A DNA stretch of 64,000 nt from Legionella anisa (GTDB lineage: Bacteria; Pseudomonadota; Gammaproteobacteria; Legionellales; Legionellaceae), in the NCBI RefSeq assembly GCF_001467525.1, contig NZ_LNXS01000029.1, positions 500,330 through 564,329 of the forward strand. The letters run 5' to 3'. The notes under the pieces were generated by a model. It was not told the origin of the DNA. It searched no databases and worked only from the letters and a program-made list of their open reading frames with translations. How positions within the stretch are numbered: position 1 is the stretch's first letter; each line of letters starts with the position of its first letter. The position numbers and the translations under genes are program-made. This document shows, in pieces, positions 39,536 to 49,323 of the stretch.

Positions 39536-40522
39536 TTAGATATGACTTAATACTAATGCAGCTGAAATTATTGCTGCTGCAGGAATTGTAATAAGCCAGG
39601 AAAAGAAAATTTTTTTGATCACCCGCCAATGCGGCCCTGCGATTCCATTAATTAAGCCAACTCCAGCAATTGCTCCCGTAACAGTATGGGTGGTTGAGAT
39701 AGGAATACCACATTGAGTTGCTATAAAAAGCGAAACGGCGGCGCCAGTTTCTGCAGCTGAGCCCTTCATTGGGTCGAGTTTTGTTATTTTTGTTCCCATA
39801 GTATGGACGATACGCCATCCTCCTGCCAAGGTTCCAAGACTAATCGCTGCTTGGCATGAAATAACCACCCAAAATGGAACATAAAAAGGACCTTCAATCC
39901 ATGCAGCTGAAAATAATATTATAGAAACGATACCCATTGTTTTTTGTCCATCATTACTGCCATGAGTTAAGCTAAGTAATGCGGACGAACACAATTGGAA
40001 GATTTTAAAGAGTTTGAGCTTAGTTTTTTTTCCATTATGTAAAAATTTATAAAAAAAATAAATAATAAGCAACGCAATGAGCAGTCCAAGCGCTGGCGAA
40101 ATAAAAATTCCTCCAATCACTTTGGCAAAACCTGAAATTTTAAGCGATGAAAAGCCGCCTTTGGCGATTGCAGCACCTGCTAACCCACCAATCAATGCAT
40201 GTGATGAACTGGATGGAAGCCCGTAATACCAGGTTGCGAGATTCCAAAATATAGCGCCGATCAATGCGGCTAAAATAAAATGCGCATCGACAATATCTGA
40301 ATCAATCAGGCCGCTACCAATAGTGTGTGCAACAGTGAGATTGAATACTAAAAATGAGATGAAATTGAAAAAAGCGGCCCACACTACTGCCTGCTTTGGG
40401 GTTAAAACCTGGGTAGTAACAATAGTGGCTATAGAGTTCGCTGCATCATGGAAGCCGTTGATAAAGTCAAAGATATAGGCAACCAAGATAACAAAAAGTG
40501 TGAATAAAATGGCTGAGTCCAT
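39536..40522 (-). CDS. PiT-family inorganic phosphate transporter
   Basis: A 328-aa low-affinity phosphate permease with the duplicated PiT signatures FINGFHDAANSIATIV in the first half and LTHGSNDGQKTMGIVS in the second. About ten hydrophobic segments are visible. The start chosen is MDSAILFTLF, with AAGGAG 8 bases upstream. A reading frame extending a further 35 codons upstream runs into a family 1 repeat and is not part of the protein. Confidence 0.92.
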   Translation of the reverse strand: MDSAILFTLFVILVAYIFDFINGFHDAANSIATIVTTQVLTPKQAVVWAAFFNFISFLVFNLTVAHTIGSGLIDSDIVDAHFILAALIGAIFWNLATWYYGLPSSSSHALIGGLAGAAIAKGGFSSLKISGFAKVIGGIFISPALGLLIALLIIYFFYKFLHNGKKTKLKLFKIFQLCSSALLSLTHGSNDGQKTMGIVSIILFSAAWIEGPFYVPFWVVISCQAAISLGTLAGGWRIVHTMGTKITKLDPMKGSAAETGAAVSLFIATQCGIPISTTHTVTGAIAGVGLINGIAGPHWRVIKKIFFSWLITIPAAAIISAALVLSHI

Positions 40523-40570
40523 ACCGAATAGCTCCTTGTGCCATAATTTTTTTAAGCGTTCATGCTCTAT

Positions 40571-40695
40571 GAGCGGAACGCCATATTTTGCCCGTCTTGA
40601 GCGAAAAATACGCTGATAAATGCGCACATACTGAAGTATGCTGCGCTTTCTCAGCGTATTTTTCGTTCAACCTGAGCTAAAATCTGACTTTCCAC
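40571..40695. repeat. Palindromic intergenic repeat, family 1, copy 3
   Basis: GCGAAAAATACGCTGA pairs with TCAGCGTATTTTTCGT, with further pairing outward. The tip reads TGCGCACATACTGAAGTATGCTGCGC, the same as in other copies. It lies upstream of the phosphate transporter, so it may be within its leader RNA or promoter region. Confidence 0.78.
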
Positions 40696-40789
40696 CAGGA
40701 TTCAAAAATATACTAATTTCTGTAATCTGGAGCGTTGTGAACTCAGGAATTCAACCTCACTTCAGATTCTACTCTGTTTCCTTAGACTA

Positions 40790-41422
40790 CTATACATAAT
40801 AACTGCTTTTAGTCATTAATTTAGATACAACATGCATTAATTGTTTCACAATGTAAGGAAGTTCTATCGCTCCAGCGTTCAACGCTGTAGTTGCATGTTG
40901 CTCTTCATCTTCTTTCATTTTAATAAGAATTGCATGTGATTTTTTATCTTTTGCCGGCAATTTTTTTAAATGACGGTGCAAATGGTGAGCGACTTGTCGT
41001 TCAGTTTCTGCAACAAACCCCAAGCTGACTTTGTCCCCAGCGAAACCAGCAACTGCTCCTAATATAAGCGACCCGCCATACCATAAAGGATTTAATATGC
41101 TGGGCTTTGAACCCAGTTCAGCCAATCGCTCTTCACACCAGGCTAAATGATCGGTTTCTTCTGCCGCAGCATCGCTCATTTGCTTTTTAATATGGGTTAG
41201 TTGTGCTGTTAAAGCCTGGCCTTGGTAAAGTGCTTGGGCACAGACTTCTCCTGCATGATTGACACGCATGAGCCCGGCCACATGTCTTTTTTCTTCTGTA
41301 GACAGCTCCGTATCCGCAAGTGATTCTGCAGGGGAAGAACGAGTGCTCGCCCGCTGTGCAGGAGGAAATAAGGTGCGTAGGGTATTGTCTACTTCGAAGA
41401 TTAGAGTATCAAACATATTCAT
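40790..41422 (-). CDS. coq7: Ubiquinone biosynthesis demethoxy hydroxylase Coq7
   Basis: A di-iron monooxygenase for the last ring hydroxylation in ubiquinone synthesis. The iron ligands are in NHAGEVCAQALYQGQ, EETDHLAWCEERL and KEDEEQHATTA, matching the ferritin-like four-helix pattern. At 210 aa it has the normal length. It replaces the flavin-dependent UbiF of E. coli. It is preceded by the 524-aa orphan with a 12-base gap, so the two may share a transcript. Confidence 0.93.
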   Translation of the reverse strand: MNMFDTLIFEVDNTLRTLFPPAQRASTRSSPAESLADTELSTEEKRHVAGLMRVNHAGEVCAQALYQGQALTAQLTHIKKQMSDAAAEETDHLAWCEERLAELGSKPSILNPLWYGGSLILGAVAGFAGDKVSLGFVAETERQVAHHLHRHLKKLPAKDKKSHAILIKMKEDEEQHATTALNAGAIELPYIVKQLMHVVSKLMTKSSYYV

Positions 41423-41434
41423 AAGAGATATTTT

Positions 41435-43009
41435 TTAAAATTCGTTAGACATGGTATCTTGATTAACTTCAGGATTGAAGTCATCGCTGGTAATTTTTTT
41501 GGGCATTTTACCAAAATGGTTGTTTAACATGTCGCTTGATCCTTTGATATGGGGATCTTTTCCATATTCTTCCTTTTTATGCAATATCTCCTCCACTTCT
41601 TCATCGTCATCCAGAATGATCACATTACTTTCATAGCTGTTTTTATCATCCTTTTGTGACTGACTCTCCTCAGGATAAATGGTTTTTCTGCCCAGTAAGT
41701 GGAGCGCTCCTAAAAATGATGCCCCTGTAGCCAATGTCAGCACTGCCCCTGTGGCCGCCGGAATTGTCACACTTGCTAAAGAGAATAACTGCACAAAGGG
41801 ATAAGCCAAGGTGCCGAGCAAAGAAAGTGCACCAGGCCCCATGGAAGGTATAATTGCTGCCACGATGGGTGGAGCAAATACAGCAAGAGTCGCTATTATT
41901 GCACCAATAAAGAGTACAGAGGCTAAAGCACTGAGATATCCTAAAACAGGATGAGCTTTTTGGGCTGCCTTGTAGCTGACCAAGGGAGAGGTAATTGTAC
42001 GAATAAGATAGGAGGCACCTTTAAATAAATGTTGCAATCCCATTGTTAATAATAGCGAAAAACTGCGTATGCCTTGAGTGACTCCATGCGTTGGAGCCCA
42101 AGAGAGTATTTTATTTTTTAAAAAAGAAAATGTTTGGCTAAGCAAATTAAGCGGAAACTCAGTGACTAGCGACAACAAATTGGTTAATGGGGTGGTGAGA
42201 AATTTCAGGGTTAGGAAATAAGCTAATTTAGAGCCGTTTGGTTTTGAAGGCCAACCCATAAAGTAATGTCCAAAATGATACTGACTTTTTTCCTCATTTT
42301 TTTTCAGAGGCAAGAAGGTATCTTGCCAGGCTTTTTTTAAAAAAGCCAAAATGGACATATCTACTCGCTCGGGAAATGTTTCTTTTACTAGTTGTGCCGA
42401 AGTAGTTATTGGGTTTCTTGATGCCTCTACAAGTTGTTCAGGGGACTGATTCATGCCTTGTTCAAGAAGGTCGGCCAACGTTTTGATGAGATTTCCCGTA
42501 TGATAACCACAAGTAATGCCATCAAAAAATGACTGGGTCCCAAAAGAATGATATGTTGCCGACTTGATTTGCTCGCAGCCTAAATGACTTAAGTCAACCG
42601 TTTGATCTGTGTTTGGATTTAGAGCGCGTAATGCACTGCGTATTTTGTTACCGAATGTATTTTTTGACGGGGGAAGTGAAAAAAAGCGTTTGGAATCGCC
42701 GTGCTTAGAGTCATAGACTATAGGATTTGCGCCGTTTGGCGGAAGATGCATCGTGACAATATGTTGTTCAGTAACACCCTGGCCTTCGACTCCAAGCAGA
42801 ATATGCTTTTGGGCTAAATCTTTTCTTGTCGCAAGATACTTAAAGAGTGCATTCAGTGATCCGACAGGTATTGAATCACGCACAATAACTACATTGTCAC
42901 GGTTTTCCAAAGTTATACCTAAATCAGAAACATTATGCTCAATTGCACCTGTAGTTTCTTTAAATAAGTATCTAAAAACAACACTACCGAGTAGAGAATA
43001 GCCTGGCAT
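41435..43009 (-). CDS. Membrane-associated candidate effector with CE-clan protease-like motifs
   Basis: No full-length family is recognised. The N-terminal 180 residues show residues in the order of CE-clan cysteine proteases (Ulp1/YopJ type): H83 in EQHIVTMHL, D100 in PIVYDSKHG, Q159 and C167 in TQSFFDGITCGYHTG. The H-to-D spacing of 17 equals that of yeast Ulp1; the Q-to-C spacing of 8 is longer than the usual 6. Residues about 356-440 are strongly hydrophobic, like membrane hairpins. The tail holds LDDDEEVEEILHKKEEYGKD, an acidic block expected of Dot/Icm substrates. It lies just upstream of coq7. Protease or acetyltransferase activity is inferred. Confidence 0.5.
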   Translation of the reverse strand: MPGYSLLGSVVFRYLFKETTGAIEHNVSDLGITLENRDNVVIVRDSIPVGSLNALFKYLATRKDLAQKHILLGVEGQGVTEQHIVTMHLPPNGANPIVYDSKHGDSKRFFSLPPSKNTFGNKIRSALRALNPNTDQTVDLSHLGCEQIKSATYHSFGTQSFFDGITCGYHTGNLIKTLADLLEQGMNQSPEQLVEASRNPITTSAQLVKETFPERVDMSILAFLKKAWQDTFLPLKKNEEKSQYHFGHYFMGWPSKPNGSKLAYFLTLKFLTTPLTNLLSLVTEFPLNLLSQTFSFLKNKILSWAPTHGVTQGIRSFSLLLTMGLQHLFKGASYLIRTITSPLVSYKAAQKAHPVLGYLSALASVLFIGAIIATLAVFAPPIVAAIIPSMGPGALSLLGTLAYPFVQLFSLASVTIPAATGAVLTLATGASFLGALHLLGRKTIYPEESQSQKDDKNSYESNVIILDDDEEVEEILHKKEEYGKDPHIKGSSDMLNNHFGKMPKKITSDDFNPEVNQDTMSNEF

Positions 43010-43163
43010 GAAATCTCTTAATCAACTTGATTTATTTAAGTATATATCGATTAATATTAAGGCAACATTAATTTGCCTTTAGCGAGATATTTTATTTAAA
43101 GAGGAGTCGAACCTTGTTTTTGCTGTCACCTTCTAAATTTTTTGTGAATATCTAAGAGCTTAA

Positions 43164-45221
43164 TTATTGTTGAATCCAATGCTGGAGTGCTACTACAGTT
43201 TCCTGATGTATTTGGAGTAACTGTTGATAAAGGGCTGTAGGATATAGTTCTGGATTGTTTTGAAAATGTTTTTCTAAGGCTTCGCATGCATAGCGCAAAC
43301 GAAGAGTGCCGCAATAAAGCGAGCTGCTTTTCATTTTATGTGTTAGCTTATGAATTTCAATCAGATCTTGTTTTTCCCAAGCCTGAGCTGTTTTTATTAA
43401 ATCCTTAGTATTTTCTTCGATAAAGAGATGCAGCATTTTTTTGAGTGTTTTTTCCGATCCCATATTATTGATTCCATGAGTACTATCAAATAATGGATAT
43501 TCATTAAACGGGAGAATAGGCTCAACTTCTGCGGCAGGTACATCGTGGATTTGTACTTTGGAAGTACTGTATCGAGCCAGCAATGCCTGCAGCATACTGC
43601 TGCGCAGAGGTTTGGTAATCACTTGATTTATCCCTGCCTGTACACATTCATTTTCAACATCAGCTACCGCATGAGCTGTTAAACAAATGATAGGGGTCGG
43701 TGTGAGATTCTGGCTTTGTTCATACTGACGAAATTGTTTGGCTAAGTGTATCCCAGTGGTATCAGGTAGGCCAATATCACTTAAGATCCAATCGAAGGTA
43801 TGTGATTGAAACAATTCCATTGCTCTAGTCCCTGTTGGTGCGGATAAAAATCGGATGCCAAGCTGTTGTAAAAGATTTTCTATCATCTTTAAGGCGATTG
43901 CATTATCTTCAATAAGCAGCACAAGAGGTGAGTCATGTGGTTTTTCTAAAATCAGGGTTTCAGAAGGAAGAGATGTTGACTCTTGGTGCGCTACAGGTTT
44001 TTCTACACATTGGACGGGAATGGTTAGCGTAAATGTGGTTCCTGCATGTACTGTGGAGTCGACGCGTATTTTGCCTTTTAAAAGCTGGGTATAACGCTTC
44101 ACAATATGTAATCCCACACCATGACCTGAATAAATTCCTTGATGTGATGGGGTTGCCCGGTAAAAACGTTTGAAGATTTTGTCTTTATCCTTAGGCTTAA
44201 TTCCAGGGCCGGTATCTTTGATAAAAAATTCCAGGAACATTTTTCCATGATGGTGTGATTTGGGCCTAACTCCAATTTCAATAAACCCTTTTTCAGTAAA
44301 TTTAACTGCATTACCTAAAAGGTTTAATAAAATTCGATGAAGTTTTACTGTATCCGTAGTTATCCATTCAGGAGTAGTGCAATCAATACTCATTAATAAA
44401 TCCAATTTTTTCAAAGTGATGGTTGGAAGCTCCAGATCGGCAATACTACGAATCAAATCATGGACATTGCAGGCTGTTTCATTGACTATGTTTTCTTGTT
44501 GGCTTCCAGCGGCGATAATATCGAGCACTCCGTTAAGCAGTGCCAAGAGTTGTTCCCCGCTTATATTGATCATATGAGCGTATTCTTTTTCTTGATTATT
44601 TTGAACTTTTCGTTCAAGAATGCTGGACATACCGATAATCCCGCTTAAAGGGGTACGAATATCATGGCTCATATTACGGATGAATTCATCTTTGGCAATG
44701 TTCGCTGCTTCTGCTTTCTCTTTCGCTTCTTTGAGTTCGGATTCAACTTTTTTTAGATAAGTAATGTTAATCGTATTGCCAAGAATGCCAATAATTTTTC
44801 CTGATTTGTCCAGAAAAGGTCTTTTAGTCGAAAGCAAAACTACTTCTTCACCTGATGGTAAAAGAGTGATTTCTTCGCGTGATAATTCAACATTCTTTTC
44901 AATCACTTCAAGGTCATTCGCGCGATAAACATCAGCGGTTTGCTTACCGAATAGTTCGTAATCTGTTTTACCAAGAACTTCACTCTCATCGCATTTATGA
45001 ATAAATTTCATATGATGAAGACTTTGAACACATCGTTGATTCACACCGGACCAAACACCCTTTAGATCTTTCCAGTAGACATCTCCAGGCAAGACATCAA
45101 GCAGATTTTTTAATTGGGCGTATTGTGCTTCCAGCTGATTCATTTTATTTTGTAACGTATTAATTGTTTTTTCTAAATCGGCTATCAAGTTCGCACTGTT
45201 GGAAGTTTCATTTTTTCCCAT
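43164..45221 (-). CDS. Hybrid sensor histidine kinase (PAS-HisKA-HATPase-REC-HPt)
   Basis: A soluble 685-aa multidomain phosphorelay kinase. The order is an N-terminal coiled coil (10-40), a PAS domain (about 40-155), dimerisation domain with H186 in NMSHDIRTPLSG, ATPase domain (LLNLLGNAVKFTEKG, DTGPGIKPKDKDKIFKRF, GHGVGLHIVKRY), a receiver domain (VLLIEDNAIAL, SDIGLPDTTG, ITKPL) and a C-terminal HPt domain with H628 in LTHKMKSSS. No membrane segment is seen, so it senses a cytoplasmic signal. No output regulator is adjacent. Confidence 0.93.
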   Translation of the reverse strand: MGKNETSNSANLIADLEKTINTLQNKMNQLEAQYAQLKNLLDVLPGDVYWKDLKGVWSGVNQRCVQSLHHMKFIHKCDESEVLGKTDYELFGKQTADVYRANDLEVIEKNVELSREEITLLPSGEEVVLLSTKRPFLDKSGKIIGILGNTINITYLKKVESELKEAKEKAEAANIAKDEFIRNMSHDIRTPLSGIIGMSSILERKVQNNQEKEYAHMINISGEQLLALLNGVLDIIAAGSQQENIVNETACNVHDLIRSIADLELPTITLKKLDLLMSIDCTTPEWITTDTVKLHRILLNLLGNAVKFTEKGFIEIGVRPKSHHHGKMFLEFFIKDTGPGIKPKDKDKIFKRFYRATPSHQGIYSGHGVGLHIVKRYTQLLKGKIRVDSTVHAGTTFTLTIPVQCVEKPVAHQESTSLPSETLILEKPHDSPLVLLIEDNAIALKMIENLLQQLGIRFLSAPTGTRAMELFQSHTFDWILSDIGLPDTTGIHLAKQFRQYEQSQNLTPTPIICLTAHAVADVENECVQAGINQVITKPLRSSMLQALLARYSTSKVQIHDVPAAEVEPILPFNEYPLFDSTHGINNMGSEKTLKKMLHLFIEENTKDLIKTAQAWEKQDLIEIHKLTHKMKSSSLYCGTLRLRYACEALEKHFQNNPELYPTALYQQLLQIHQETVVALQHWIQQ

Positions 45222-45494
45222 TTTTTTCCATAATAAATTAAAATTCTTAATTTAGAGTATGTTGAACGCCCAAATCTAAAAAACATGAATTATCCTGTAT
45301 TTTAAGACTGGGTCAATCGTGTTCACAGGCACAAAAACTAAAGAAATACCCTTTTATTTTTAAGCATAGCATAGGCTCTGTTTACAGACCCTAGATGGAT
45401 GCAGGATTTTTATTGAATTAGTTGCACTTATAATCGATATCATGTTTTATTTGTATTCTGTTATAATGTGTGAAATTGAGTATTTGGTAATACC

Positions 45495-47066
45495 ATGTTA
45501 ACTCCTGACGGACATTGTGCTAAAAAAATTGAAAAAGTGATGCTGTTAGCATTATGGGCAAATACTCTAAGGGATGAAATTCAAGCTCAGGGTTTAACCG
45601 ATACAAAAAAATTGATATTTGCAGGTCTTGGAAAGCCAACCTATCCTATTAATTCAAATACCATTGCCTCTTATCTTTCATATTGGCAAAAGTTAGATGA
45701 TTTAACTAAAAAATGGAAAGTTGATCCGCACCAGGTTGAAGAGGATATTGCCATTGATTATGGAGATCCTCGAGGTGACTATGCGCCGCGAGCATTAATG
45801 GCTGATATTATGTCGCGTTGGTATGAGACAGAAATTAAACCGGAAAACATATTGTTTACTGTGGGTGGTATTGGGGCTTTGCGCGTATTATTTGAAACTT
45901 TTAATACGCATTTTGAAGAGGTTCCAGGATATCGAATTATTACTCCTTTTCCTTATTACAGTGTGTATTCCAACAACTCATTACATTGTTTGCATCCAAT
46001 TCATGTGATGGACAAACCCGGATATAAACTCACGGCGCAAGCAACGAAAGAGAGTATTGAAGAGGCTTATGCTTTAGCTGAGATGGATCATGGTTGGCCT
46101 AAAGCCATATTAATTTGCAATCCATCAAATCCCCTGGGCAACATTATTGATGAAGACGAGTTAATAAAAATTGCTGAGGTTTTGCGTCAGTATCCTGATT
46201 TGTACATCATTTTTGATGAAGCTTATACCGAGATGAGTTTTTCAGATACGCCTTCTTTTTTAAAAATTGCTCCTGATCTAAAACAGCGAGTGATTGTCTT
46301 ACGCTCAGCAACCAAGGCTTTGTCTGCAGCGGGTGAGCGAATGGCTGTACTTTTAGTGTTCGAATCAAGTTTAATGAATGAAATGCTCAATAAAAATATA
46401 AGCTATTTCATTCATGCACCGCGCTCAGCGCAAGCTGCCTATGCACAAACCATGGCGAATTTTGGGACTGAAGAAAAAAATAATATAGCGGCCTTCTATA
46501 AGAAAAAAGTGGATTATGTGGTTGCACGCTTAAAAAATATGGGTGCTGCAATGCCAGACCCCTTATATCGTGTAGAAGCTACTTTTTATGTTCTTGCTGA
46601 TTTTAGTGATATGTTCGGTTTGCCTCTTCCTAAAGAGGCCGCGCGAGTTTTGCAGAAAACGGGTATTGTGGAGACGGATGAAGATCTCGCATATTATTTG
46701 TTGTTTAAAGACAACCTGATGGTTTCCCCTTTATCTTATTTTGGCTTGTCAAAACATGATGGTTTTATGCGCATTACCTGTAGTGGTCAAGAGAATGAAC
46801 TACGGGATCTAATGGATAGGCTTGAGAGAAGGTTATTTGAGTCAAGAAAAAATATAAAAAACTTTTTCCTAGAGCGCATTAATCAAAGGCTCCCGGAATT
46901 AAAAAAAATAGATGTCCATATGTTTGATCTTATCTGTCAAAAACTGCAAGCAGGAAATAAGGACGAAGATACTTGTTTGAATTTAAAGTTAAAAAATCAG
47001 GCATTAAGAAAAATTAATGATACTATCGTCGATTTTTTTGCAATCATGAAGTTGGAGGAGGTATAA
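45495..47066 (+). CDS. Class I/II PLP-dependent aminotransferase with C-terminal extension
   Basis: A fold-type I aminotransferase. Recognisable are the substrate-side YGDPRGDYAPR, NPSNPLGN, DEAYTEMSF and the PLP lysine in LRSATKALSAAGERM, with the distal arginine in FMRITCSG. At 523 aa it is roughly 100 residues longer than typical relatives; the extra part is a charged helical C-terminus (about 440-523, SRKNIKNFFLERINQRLPE) and an N-terminal extension. The substrate cannot be deduced. A TATAAT hexamer lies at 45462-45467, 28 bases before the ATG. Confidence 0.82.
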   Translation: MLTPDGHCAKKIEKVMLLALWANTLRDEIQAQGLTDTKKLIFAGLGKPTYPINSNTIASYLSYWQKLDDLTKKWKVDPHQVEEDIAIDYGDPRGDYAPRALMADIMSRWYETEIKPENILFTVGGIGALRVLFETFNTHFEEVPGYRIITPFPYYSVYSNNSLHCLHPIHVMDKPGYKLTAQATKESIEEAYALAEMDHGWPKAILICNPSNPLGNIIDEDELIKIAEVLRQYPDLYIIFDEAYTEMSFSDTPSFLKIAPDLKQRVIVLRSATKALSAAGERMAVLLVFESSLMNEMLNKNISYFIHAPRSAQAAYAQTMANFGTEEKNNIAAFYKKKVDYVVARLKNMGAAMPDPLYRVEATFYVLADFSDMFGLPLPKEAARVLQKTGIVETDEDLAYYLLFKDNLMVSPLSYFGLSKHDGFMRITCSGQENELRDLMDRLERRLFESRKNIKNFFLERINQRLPELKKIDVHMFDLICQKLQAGNKDEDTCLNLKLKNQALRKINDTIVDFFAIMKLEEV

Positions 47067-47097
47067 CCCGGGTTTCGCTGCGCTGCACCCAGGCTAC
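47067..47097. repeat. Palindromic repeat, family 2, copy 3
   Basis: CCCGGGTTTCGCTGCG is followed by CTGCACCCAGGCTAC directly after the aminotransferase stop codon, filling most of the gap between two converging genes. It may act as a terminator for both. Confidence 0.7.
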
Positions 47098-47116
47098 GTT
47101 TAGGACTATGAAAAGA

Positions 47117-48286
47117 TTAACCCTGAATAAATTGCTTAATTGTAAGTGTTAACCGGCTAACTAATTCATCAATTTCTTCTTCATTAATGATCAGGGGTGG
47201 TAACAGCCTTACCACAGTATCTGCAGTAACGTTAAAGAGTATACCGTTAGAAAGTCCCAGTAAGCGAGCATCATTAGCGGGCCGGTCCAATTCAATACCA
47301 ATCATGTAGCCCTTTCCTCGAATCCCTTTTACACCAGGATGCTCCCCGAGATTTTTGATTAATTTCTCCATTAAAAGGCCACTATTCTTTGTGACTTTTT
47401 CACAAATTTTGTCACGTTCTATAACTTCCAATACAGTTAGAGCTGTAGCACAAGCCAAGGGATTGCCGCCAAAAGTTGATCCATGATTCCCAGGTTTAAA
47501 TAAATCGGTTGCCCTTTTACTCATCAGGCAAGCACCTATAGGAACACCATTGCCCAAACCTTTAGCTGTAGTAACCACATCAGGCTGAATGTCATAGTGC
47601 ATATAGGTAAAAAGTTTTCCTGTACGACCGTTTCCTGTTTGGATTTCATCCAGAATAAGCATCCAGTCATGTTGCTCACAAAGTTTGGTCAGGGAACGCA
47701 GATAACTTTCTTCTGCTGCGTGAATTCCACCCTCTCCCTGAATTGGTTCAAGCATAATCGCAACAACATCTTCTCTATTCGCTGCAATAGTATGAATTGC
47801 GTCCAAATCATTAAATGGAGCGCGGATGAAGCCTGGCACCAAGGGTTCATATCCTGCTTGTACTTTTCGACTTCCCGATGCGGTTAAGGTTGCCATGGTA
47901 CGACCATGAAAGGCTCTTTCCATAACAATAATTGAAGGCGTTTCAATTCCTTTTTTATGACCAAAAAGACGGGTCAACTTAATTGCTGCTTCATTGGCCT
48001 CAGCGCCTGAATTAGCAAAAAAAGCCTGCTCCATACCCGCCATGGTTGTCAGTTTTTCAGCAAGTAATTCTTGTTGTTTGATGTGAAAGGTGTTTGATGT
48101 ATGGATTAGCTTGGCAGCTTGTTGTTGTATGGTTTTTGTCACATCCGGATGAGCGTGTCCTAATCCACACACTGCTATCCCACTTAAACCATCAAGATAG
48201 GCCTTGCCTTGCTCGTCATACAACCAAATTCCTTCTCCATGTGTAAAAGTTATTGGCATAGGATTGTAACTTGTAATTAAAGCCAT
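47117..48286 (-). CDS. argD: Acetylornithine/class III aminotransferase
   Basis: A class III PLP-dependent transaminase of the acetylornithine type, used in arginine synthesis. Motifs are NSGAEANEAAIK, FHGRTMATL, LDEIQTGNGRTGKLF and the PLP lysine in TTAKGLGNGVPIGA. The start used is MALITSYNPMP, with AAGGAAAA upstream, giving 389 aa; the extra 29 codons of the longest frame lie in unrelated DNA. No other arginine genes are adjacent, so the argD name rests on similarity and a related class III substrate is possible. Confidence 0.82.
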   Translation of the reverse strand: MALITSYNPMPITFTHGEGIWLYDEQGKAYLDGLSGIAVCGLGHAHPDVTKTIQQQAAKLIHTSNTFHIKQQELLAEKLTTMAGMEQAFFANSGAEANEAAIKLTRLFGHKKGIETPSIIVMERAFHGRTMATLTASGSRKVQAGYEPLVPGFIRAPFNDLDAIHTIAANREDVVAIMLEPIQGEGGIHAAEESYLRSLTKLCEQHDWMLILDEIQTGNGRTGKLFTYMHYDIQPDVVTTAKGLGNGVPIGACLMSKRATDLFKPGNHGSTFGGNPLACATALTVLEVIERDKICEKVTKNSGLLMEKLIKNLGEHPGVKGIRGKGYMIGIELDRPANDARLLGLSNGILFNVTADTVVRLLPPLIINEEEIDELVSRLTLTIKQFIQG

Positions 48287-48427
48287 AATGTTTTCCTTAA
48301 AACTGAAGGAGCTCCACTCAAAAAATACCTCTCCTTCTAATGGAGAGATAGGGGGTGGCCACATTATAGCCATAACTTTCTTTGCTACGCTATATGAGCG
48401 GAGAAATCCTCAGTAAAAAGAATTATT

Positions 48428-49006
48428 TTATTTCATATTGCTGGCTGCAAAATCCCAATTTACCAATTTCCAAAATGCAGAGATATAGTCAGGGCGTGCA
48501 TTACGATAATCAATATAATAAGCGTGCTCCCATACATCACAAGTCAATAGTGCATTTAAGTCTTCAGTCATTGGAGTACCCGCATTGCTGGTGCTGATTA
48601 TTTTTAAAGCACCTGTCTTATCCTGAACAAGCCAAGCCCAACCTGAACCAAAAGTAGATATTGCAGTTTGGGTAAATTGTTCTTTAAATTCGCTAAATGA
48701 TCCAAAATGTTTGTTAATTGCGTCAGCTAATTTGCCTTTGGGCTCGCCGCCACCATTAGGACTGAGGCAGTGCCAGTAAAAGGTATGATTCCAAACTTGT
48801 GCGGCATTATTAAACATTCCGCCTTTGGATTTTTTAATAATCTCTTCCAGGTCCATGGATTCAAATTCGGTTCCAGGAATTAATTTATTTAAATTGTTAA
48901 CGTAGGTCTGATGATGCTTGCCATAATGATACTCTAGTGTTTCACTAGAAATGTGGGGTTCTAATGCATTTTTAGCGTATGGTAACTCAGGCAGTGTAAA
49001 TGTCAT
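48428..49006 (-). CDS. sodB: Iron superoxide dismutase
   Basis: Converts superoxide to hydrogen peroxide and oxygen in the cytoplasm. Metal ligands are in [23 protein letters not shown] and [14 protein letters not shown]. At 192 aa, with AQVWNHTF and FGSGWAWLV, it is of the Fe type. It is clustered with grxD and a peroxiredoxin on the other side of a divergent spacer, forming a redox-defence neighbourhood. Confidence 0.95.
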   Translation of the reverse strand: MTFTLPELPYAKNALEPHISSETLEYHYGKHHQTYVNNLNKLIPGTEFESMDLEEIIKKSKGGMFNNAAQVWNHTFYWHCLSPNGGGEPKGKLADAINKHFGSFSEFKEQFTQTAISTFGSGWAWLVQDKTGALKIISTSNAGTPMTEDLNALLTCDVWEHAYYIDYRNARPDYISAFWKLVNWDFAASNMK

Positions 49007-49323
49007 CCTAATCTCCTATTATTTTATTTTGTGGGGTAAGTTTAGCAGGAAGGACATGATATTCAATGAAGAATCCATAATACTCATACTAAAAAAGCAA
49101 TTTTGCTGAGGGAAACCACAGGATCACTGCAATAAAAATCCATGTTTGTACTTAAGAGAATAATCTTTTAGCTGTAATTTTGCCTATTATTAGATCAAAT
49201 GGGGCATAAGTTGGCTTTTAGACTCAGATCTGCTAATCTATTATGCTAAAATTTATTGGTTGCGGGCTTTACAGGTTTTCGCGATAATGAGTGATAATTA
49301 ATTTATTATTTTAAGGTGTGTGA
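49007..49323. other. Divergent spacer between sodB and grxD
   Basis: This 317-base AT-rich spacer must hold the sodB and grxD promoters. Repeated GATAAT hexamers at 49283-49288 and 49293-49298, followed by AATTTATTATT, recall a degenerate Fur-type iron box close to the grxD start. I see no small gene or RNA. Confidence 0.35.

Noticed and set aside
40523..40627. N-terminal extension of the phosphate transporter
   Set aside because: The extra 35 codons run into a palindromic repeat and precede a strong AAGGAG with a better ATG at 40522.
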